Source: JACPVU01 sp964373255
GTDB lineage: Archaea; Aenigmatarchaeota; Aenigmatarchaeia; GW2011-AR5
Direction: 5' to 3'
Length of the DNA stretch: 64,000 nucleotides
Assembly (NCBI GenBank): GCA_964373255.1
Contig: CAYJTG010000004.1
Span: forward strand, 1-64,000
In this document: one piece after another, positions 59,327 to 64,000 of the stretch
Layout of the letters: each line of letters opens with the position of its first letter
Position numbering within the stretch: position 1 is the stretch's first letter
Made by a program: the position numbers and the translations under genes
The notes under the pieces: generated by a model
Database searches by the model: none
Told to the model about the DNA's origin: nothing
What the model saw: only the letters and a program-made list of their open reading frames with translations

Positions 59327-60355
59327 ATGGCAAACGTAAAACAGCTGATAAAAAAGGTAAAGGAAAACAAGGCCAAGGCTCAAAAAACGCAACACGAGCA
59401 GTTCGACCTGATAATTATAGGCGCTGGTGTCGCAGGCCTATCCGGCGCCATGTACGCAGGCCGCATGAACATGAAGACGCTCATAATTGGCGACGTTCCT
59501 GTCGGCGGCGTAATAACAACTACCGATGTCGTGGAGAATTATCCGGGATTCAAACGCCTTACAGGTCTGGAACTCGCCGAAAAAATAAAAGAGCACGCAC
59601 TGGAGTACAACGTAAAGCTGGAAGAGGATAAAGTAGTGAAGATAGAGAAATGCGTGCCCGCATGCTTTACTGTCTTCACTGAGACAGGCAAAATCTTTCA
59701 CGCAAAGACATTATTGTTTGCAACCGGAACCAGACATAAGGATCTGGGCGTGCCTGGCGAGAAGGAGTTTGCAAACCGTGGTGTTCATACGTGCGCGCTC
59801 TGCGACGGCGCATTTTACAAGGATAAATTTGTTGGTGTGGCTGGCGGCTCTGATTCCGCCGGCAAAGAAGCGCTTGTCCTGACGCAATGGGCAAAAAAGG
59901 TGTACATAATTTATCGGAAGGAAAAAATCCGCCCGGAGCCGGTGAATATGAAGAGAATCGAGGAAAAAATCAGGCAGGGCAAGATCGAAATAATCAGCAA
60001 TACAAACGTAAAAGAAATAAAGGGCGACAAGAAGGTAACATCTGTCATTTTTGATAAACCACACAATGGAAAGACCGAATTCAAACTTGATGGACTGTTT
60101 GTAGAAATAGGTGCAATACCCCTTTCTGACCTGGCAAAGCACATTGCCGTGAACACAAATGAAAAGGGTGAGATCGCAATCAACAGGAACGCAGAAACCA
60201 ATGTGCCTGGCGTGTACGCCGCCGGCGACGTTGCTGACACACGCTTCAAGCAGGCCATCACAGGCGTTGCAGAAGCCGTGCTTGCCGTCTATTCTGCATA
60301 TACGTACCTAGGCGAGCACAACATAGTGTGCACGTGCAATGACGAGGAAATATAA
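59327..60355 (+). CDS. trxB: thioredoxin reductase
   Basis: 342 aa FAD/NAD(P) enzyme. An extra 25-residue basic N-terminus precedes IIGAGVAGLSGAMYAGRM (FAD), the redox pair CALC at 156-159 followed by DGAFYKD, VGVAGGSDSAGKEA (NADP) and GVYAAGDVADTRFKQ. A terminal CTCNDEEI adds a Cys pair near the C-terminus, not found in typical bacterial TrxB. It may reduce the small thioredoxin-fold protein at 14754. Confidence 0.9.
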   Translation: MANVKQLIKKVKENKAKAQKTQHEQFDLIIIGAGVAGLSGAMYAGRMNMKTLIIGDVPVGGVITTTDVVENYPGFKRLTGLELAEKIKEHALEYNVKLEEDKVVKIEKCVPACFTVFTETGKIFHAKTLLFATGTRHKDLGVPGEKEFANRGVHTCALCDGAFYKDKFVGVAGGSDSAGKEALVLTQWAKKVYIIYRKEKIRPEPVNMKRIEEKIRQGKIEIISNTNVKEIKGDKKVTSVIFDKPHNGKTEFKLDGLFVEIGAIPLSDLAKHIAVNTNEKGEIAINRNAETNVPGVYAAGDVADTRFKQAITGVAEAVLAVYSAYTYLGEHNIVCTCNDEEI

Positions 60356-61423
60356 TTATTTTCTCAATGAAGGGTGTGCAAGCATTCTGAGGATAAGCTC
60401 TGTGGCAACTGTTCCCTCTATCGTGTTCACGCCGTCAGAAGAGACTTCCATCATGTCCATGCCGATTATCTTTGCATCAGGTGAAATGGCATCTATCAGC
60501 TCATAAGCCTGATATGGTGTCATGCCAGACGGCTCTGGCGTCCCTGTAAATGGTGTATAACAGGAATCAAGCGCATCTATGTCAAATGTTATATAGACTT
60601 TTCTCTGTTTTGTATGTTTGAAAATATCATTCTTGATCATATCAAATGTTTCAGGTTTATGTAGTGCTTCATAAAAATAAACGACCACGCCCGCTTTTCT
60701 TGCATTTTCAAGTTCATCTCTTGATCCTTGTCTTATTCCTATCTGGATGAAATCATTGCCTTTTACTGGTTCGTAAAATCGTGAGCCATCATGAAACAAC
60801 GCATAATACATAGGGGTTGTGTGTGAATATCGAACTCCTAGGTATTCTTCTTTCATATCCATATGGGCATCAAAATGAAGTACAACAGGCTTTTCTCTTC
60901 CAACGCAATTTAAAGGCCATAGTGAAATAAGGTGCTCGCCGCCGAGCATTAACGGAACTTTGTCAGCATTTCTTAATGTCTGTGTAACATACTGAAGTTC
61001 CTTTAATTTCGCTACAACTTTGTGCACCCGTTTTTTTGCTTCAGTTATTTCTTTCTTGGTTGCGCTTTTCAGTGGCGGGTCGTATATCAATTTTCTGTCG
61101 TCGTGATGGACAGGCGGAAGTTTGTAATCACCAAGATCAAATACGCCAACATCAGAATAAGGATCATAGTTTACGTCAATTACATAGGTTTCGATCTGCT
61201 CGCCGGACGTCTTTCTTATCGCCCAAGGCCCGTAAACAGAAGAAGCCTTATCATTCCCATAAGTCGCTGTTCCTTCAAAAGGTACGCCGTAAACTACAAC
61301 TTTAGCGTCTTCAAAGCTTGTCTGCGGTGCATCCCAGCCGCCGAAAGGCAAGCCTGCTCGGGTTTTCTTAGGTGGTATGAAATATGAAGAAAGCTCTTTT
61401 AACAATATATCTAAGCCTGGCAT
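60356..61423 (-). CDS. speB: agmatinase/arginase-family ureohydrolase
   Basis: 355 aa. The binuclear Mn sites appear in GGEHLISLWP, HFDAHMDMKEEYLG and FDIDALDSCYTPFTGTPEPSG. It converts agmatine to putrescine plus urea or arginine to ornithine. Its neighbours, the aldehyde dehydrogenases, aminotransferase and carbamoyltransferase, fit a putrescine or ornithine degradation route. It converges with trxB (stops are adjacent). Confidence 0.88.
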   Translation of the reverse strand: MPGLDILLKELSSYFIPPKKTRAGLPFGGWDAPQTSFEDAKVVVYGVPFEGTATYGNDKASSVYGPWAIRKTSGEQIETYVIDVNYDPYSDVGVFDLGDYKLPPVHHDDRKLIYDPPLKSATKKEITEAKKRVHKVVAKLKELQYVTQTLRNADKVPLMLGGEHLISLWPLNCVGREKPVVLHFDAHMDMKEEYLGVRYSHTTPMYYALFHDGSRFYEPVKGNDFIQIGIRQGSRDELENARKAGVVVYFYEALHKPETFDMIKNDIFKHTKQRKVYITFDIDALDSCYTPFTGTPEPSGMTPYQAYELIDAISPDAKIIGMDMMEVSSDGVNTIEGTVATELILRMLAHPSLRK

Positions 61424-61510
61424 GACTTATCTTTTGAAAGCAATCTTTTTAACCATAAAGACTAATTTTGTATAATCACATTAAAAACACGGAAGAATTA
61501 CAGTGATATA

Positions 61511-61969
61511 ATGCCCAACAAAAAAATTATACTGACGTCCTTTCTGATAGTCATATTCATAGGTTTCTTCTTGGCGTACGTTTTGTCGACAAATCAGTCC
61601 GCAACAGTAGAAATAATCACATCAGAAAAAACTGTAAAAATATACGCAGAAATAGCCAATTCGCCTGAGAAATGGCAGCGAGGTCTGATGTCCAGGGAAA
61701 AATTAAGCGAATACGGCGGGATGCTTTTCATATTTCCTGATGAGCAGCCGCGGAGCTTCTGGATGAAAAACACGCTGATCCCGCTGGACATAATATTTGT
61801 TGCGTCAAACTTCACGATTGTGGACATAAGAGCGAGCTTCCAGCCGTGCAAAAGCGATCCCTGCGAATCGTATAGATCAGTGCCGGCCAAATACGTCATA
61901 GAAGTAAACGGGGGTTTTATTGAAAGGAATAACATCGAGGTTGCTGACAAAATGGCAATAGCAAAATGA
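61511..61969 (+). CDS. DUF192-family secreted protein
   Basis: 152 aa. N-terminal signal or anchor (IILTSFLIVIFIGFFLAYV), then the DUF192 fold: RGLMSREKLSEYGGMLFIFP, SFWMKNTLIPLDIIFV, and YVIEVNGGFIERNNI. Function of the family is unknown; the protein is likely extracytoplasmic. Confidence 0.85.
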   Translation: MPNKKIILTSFLIVIFIGFFLAYVLSTNQSATVEIITSEKTVKIYAEIANSPEKWQRGLMSREKLSEYGGMLFIFPDEQPRSFWMKNTLIPLDIIFVASNFTIVDIRASFQPCKSDPCESYRSVPAKYVIEVNGGFIERNNIEVADKMAIAK

Positions 61970-61983
61970 GATGCCTTGTGTAA

Positions 61984-62094
61984 CTATGGGCTACTAGAAT
62001 CAGCTTTTGACCACTCTTCATTTATATTTTTTAGGTCCTCGTACATTTCTTTATAGCCTTCGATCATCAGCTTCTTTTTCTTTATGCTTGTCAT
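61984..62094 (-). CDS. possible 36-aa peptide downstream of tfs
   Basis: A short frame starts MTSIKKKKLMIEGYKEMYED and continues through a charged, probably helical tail to SSSP. It begins 6 bp after the tfs stop on the same strand. It could be a small gene co-transcribed with TFS or noise. No family is known. Confidence 0.4.
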   Translation of the reverse strand: MTSIKKKKLMIEGYKEMYEDLKNINEEWSKADSSSP

Positions 62095-62100
62095 AGGAAA

Positions 62101-62424
62101 TCAACTGTATTCCCGCCACGTGTATTTGCACTTGTCATTTGTACAGCGAAAAAAGCGGGTCGGCGGCTCGTCGCTGCTTCTTGTCTGTATAACCCACCAG
62201 TACGCGCACTTGTTATCGCACTTTGGGCACGTCTTGTCCATAACAGGCAGCCTGTCGGGCTTGTCGTTCTCAATAACAACAACCTCTTCTCTTCTCGCAG
62301 CAGTTGTAAACTTGCCTTCGGCCCTCTTTTCTATTTCTCTTCCACAGCTGCGGCACTTCATGCTATTCCTACCGAATGGCGCAAGAACCCCGCCGCACTC
62401 GCAAAAATTTATCTCCATATACAT
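62101..62424 (-). CDS. tfs: transcription factor S (TFIIS-like)
   Basis: 107 aa. N-terminal zinc ribbon (CECGG and CRSCG) and C-terminal zinc ribbon CPKC...RSSDEPPTRFFRCTNDKC with the acidic DE tip that stimulates RNA cleavage by RNA polymerase. It rescues backtracked archaeal RNA polymerase. Confidence 0.93.
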   Translation of the reverse strand: MYMEINFCECGGVLAPFGRNSMKCRSCGREIEKRAEGKFTTAARREEVVVIENDKPDRLPVMDKTCPKCDNKCAYWWVIQTRSSDEPPTRFFRCTNDKCKYTWREYS

Positions 62425-62435
62425 CCCTTCTACAT

Positions 62436-62460
62436 TAAGGGAAACCTAAGGTTTCCCTTA
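62436..62460. terminator. perfect 11-bp hairpin upstream of tfs
   Basis: TAAGGGAAACC (62436-62446), loop TAA, GGTTTCCCTTA (62450-62460). It is a strong hairpin in the gap between tfs and the cyclase gene. It could terminate the cyclase transcript or be a repeat. No long T run follows. Confidence 0.45.
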
Positions 62461-62639
62461 TAATCTAGACTTAATCCCTTCCTAATAGAACCCCAAAAGA
62501 AACACGGGATCTTCCAGACCTTGTCTTCAAATATTACTTTGGTTTTGTATGTATCTTCCCTTAAGATGAAAATATTACTTTTCACGCAAAACATCTTCTT
62601 CTTTTCTTGGTTAGTCTTCTGTCTTACTTTTATCTATTT

Positions 62640-62700
62640 ATTTTTGAATCTTCTGAAAACCTACGACTTCAGTCGTAGGATGCATAGGGAAGATTCGGAA
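62640..62700. repeat. IS200/IS605-like end hairpin remnant
   Basis: CCTACGAC, loop TTCA, GTCGTAGG (62660-62679) is nested in GAATCTTC (62646-62653) and GAAGATTC (62689-62696), followed by ATG at 62680. The pattern resembles the hairpin ends of IS200/IS605 (TnpB) elements. No transposase or tnpB frame is nearby. The rest of the gap 62461-62729 is A/T-rich with no gene. Confidence 0.4.
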
Positions 62701-62729
62701 AGAAATCCTCGCAGGTTATATAAGGGATT

Positions 62730-64000
62730 TCATTTCGTCTTCATTGTGAATACGCCGTCCCATCCTTTTGGCGCGTGACTTCTAAGAATTTTGCACCGCT
62801 CAATAAATATTTGCGACGCCTTGTCGTCCTTGACCTTTGAAGCTTTTATGAACTCGCTTATGGCATAGCTCCATTTCTTCTTGCGGTAATGATCAAGGCC
62901 TGCGTGGAAGTGCTCGATCATCTTCACGGTCTTTGAATCGGCTTCTCCTTTCTTGCCGATTAATTCATAAATCCTTATCGGCTTTTCCTTTCCTTTTACT
63001 TTTATAAGATCCAGTTCGCGGCAGACAAAGTCGGCTTTTATCACGGCGTATGTCTGTTCCCCGATGATTATGCCTGTTCCGTACGCTTTGTTTAAGCCTT
63101 CAAGTCTAGACGCGGCGTTGACGCTGTCGCCGATCGCAGTATAATTGACTCTCTGGCTGGAGCCCATGTTGCCTACGACCGCCTCCCCTGTGTTGATGCC
63201 TATTCCTATCGCAAGGTTCGGGATCTTCATGTCGCGCAGCCTGTTTTTCATGCCAAGAGCCGCGACACACGCCAGCTTCGCATGATTTTCTTCCTTGAGC
63301 GGGGCACCCCAGAACGCCATGATCGCATCGCCGATGTATTTATCAACGACCCCTTTCTCCTGCATTATTACATCCGTCATTTCAGACAGGTATTTGTTGA
63401 GGAAAGAGACGAGCTCTTCCGGCTTCATCCTCTCGGAAATAGACGTGAAGCCCCTTATATCGGAAAACATTATTGTTATGGTGCGCTTCACGCCCTTCAG
63501 GTGCAGGTCTTCTGTACCGTGCCTGAGTATTTCATCGGCCACCTCCCTGGACACGTACTTGCCGAAGATATTTGTGACGACTTTTCGCTGCTTTTTCTCC
63601 GTGACGTAGAAGACGGCGACGTGCCCTATATAATTTGAGGCCAAAACGAGTATGGGATAAATAATATTCATTATTACCCCGCTGTCAAATACAGTGATTA
63701 CGATAAGAATGTACACGATGGCAAGGGCAAAAGCCACGCCGGTTGAAATGCTTATCCTGAATCTGTAGAGAACAATTCCCAGAAGGATGCTGAGAATGAA
63801 AATTATAGCAATGACAAATACATTATCTTGATACTCCAGAAAATCGCCTGTAAGGATCGTCTGAATGGCATTAGCGTGCACCTCAACCCCGGGCATCTCC
63901 ACGTTTGACACAGGCGTCAGGTGCGTGTCCCTAAGGTCAGGCGCGGTTGCCCCTATGAGAACAATTTTTCCATCAAATACTGACAAATCTGTCCTGTCGT
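62730..64000 (-). CDS. CHASE2-domain adenylate/guanylate cyclase, N-terminus beyond the window
   Basis: At least 418 aa; the frame stays open past the right edge. The end of a CHASE2 sensor (GKIVLIGATAPDLRDTHLTP, GVEVHANAIQTIL) is followed by about three membrane segments and a class III catalytic domain: FSDIRGFTSISERM (metal Asp), GDAIMAFWGAP (second metal Asp) and NYTAIGDSVNAASRLE (Asn/Arg). The Lys before GDAIMAF and the Thr-Ala-Ile-Gly-Asp are compatible with ATP as substrate. It probably makes cAMP in response to an external signal. A C-terminal tetratricopeptide-like tail follows. Confidence 0.88.
   Translation of the reverse strand, partial: DRTDLSVFDGKIVLIGATAPDLRDTHLTPVSNVEMPGVEVHANAIQTILTGDFLEYQDNVFVIAIIFILSILLGIVLYRFRISISTGVAFALAIVYILIVITVFDSGVIMNIIYPILVLASNYIGHVAVFYVTEKKQRKVVTNIFGKYVSREVADEILRHGTEDLHLKGVKRTITIMFSDIRGFTSISERMKPEELVSFLNKYLSEMTDVIMQEKGVVDKYIGDAIMAFWGAPLKEENHAKLACVAALGMKNRLRDMKIPNLAIGIGINTGEAVVGNMGSSQRVNYTAIGDSVNAASRLEGLNKAYGTGIIIGEQTYAVIKADFVCRELDLIKVKGKEKPIRIYELIGKKGEADSKTVKMIEHFHAGLDHYRKKKWSYAISEFIKASKVKDDKASQIFIERCKILRSHAPKGWDGVFTMKTK

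Noticed and set aside
1..64000. CRISPR arrays, rRNA or tRNA genes
   Set aside because: No regularly spaced direct repeats and no T-loop (GGTTCGAATCC-like) or rRNA-like sequence was seen in the gaps. A tRNAscan-type search would be decisive.

Overview
The window reads as an archaeal chromosome segment with mid-range GC. The markers are aIF6, a TFIIS-like transcription factor S, ADP-forming acetyl-CoA synthetase subunits, free-standing AlaX, a Lon-like S16 protease domain, DUF217-type VapB antitoxins, a tetraether-lipid-synthase-like radical SAM protein, and TATA boxes 20-30 nt before many start codons (leaderless transcripts). I cannot fix the phylum; a DPANN-like or uncultivated euryarchaeal lineage is a guess. 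I saw no rRNA, tRNA or CRISPR array.

Layout. 1-5 kb: glutamate-type dehydrogenase, aIF6, an intergenic palindrome cluster and a secreted beta-propeller protein. 5-10 kb: a 1288-aa secreted Cys-rich M11-like metallopeptidase with a small membrane partner. 10-15 kb: divergent acdB/acdA, a VapBC pair, an aminotransferase and small redox/zinc proteins. 16-21 kb: pyruvate dehydrogenase E1 alpha, E1 beta and E2 with a lipoate ligase. 22-27 kb: glycosyltransferase, Rieske protein, Mrp ATPase, a second VapBC, a CAAX-type M48 protease, a PIN cassette flanked by a 44-bp duplication, and a DUF1858-IscA fusion. 27-36 kb: purF, then a five-gene operon led by the Tes-like radical SAM protein with two unusual ferredoxins, then a phosphoesterase, a DUF255 protein and a third ferredoxin. 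36-43 kb: CBS protein, AlaX, an HTH protein, a membrane-anchored BFN and Lon-like pair, a coiled-coil protein, secreted nuclease, rhomboid and antiporter. 43-50 kb: PadR regulator and sufCBDS-U, closed by a second copy of the HTH protein. 50-62 kb: amine and arginine catabolism (GABA-type aminotransferase, two aldehyde dehydrogenases, ornithine-type carbamoyltransferase, COG2403 GTPase, carbamate kinase, agmatinase), plus thioredoxin reductase. 62-64 kb: TFS and a CHASE2 adenylate cyclase cut by the window edge.

How the genes work together. SUF, Mrp, the A-type carrier and PadR support Fe-S assembly. The ferredoxins, Rieske protein and radical SAM enzyme are likely consumers, and a near-palindromic 24-nt site shared by the suf and radical SAM promoters suggests common control. 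PDH with AcdAB can convert pyruvate to acetate and ATP. Agmatinase, the aminotransferase, the two aldehyde dehydrogenases, the carbamoyltransferase and carbamate kinase could turn arginine or agmatine into succinate, ammonia and ATP.

Most unusual structure. There is a family of about 131-bp elements that fold as three-way junctions: terminal inverted repeats enclosing two perfect hairpins. Copies lie at 27467-27597 and 29063-29193, both flanked by short direct repeats, with a half copy at 33826-33902 and a relative at 43063-43153. Stem sequences change between copies but stay perfectly paired within each copy. A larger multi-hairpin palindrome lies at 2454-2670.
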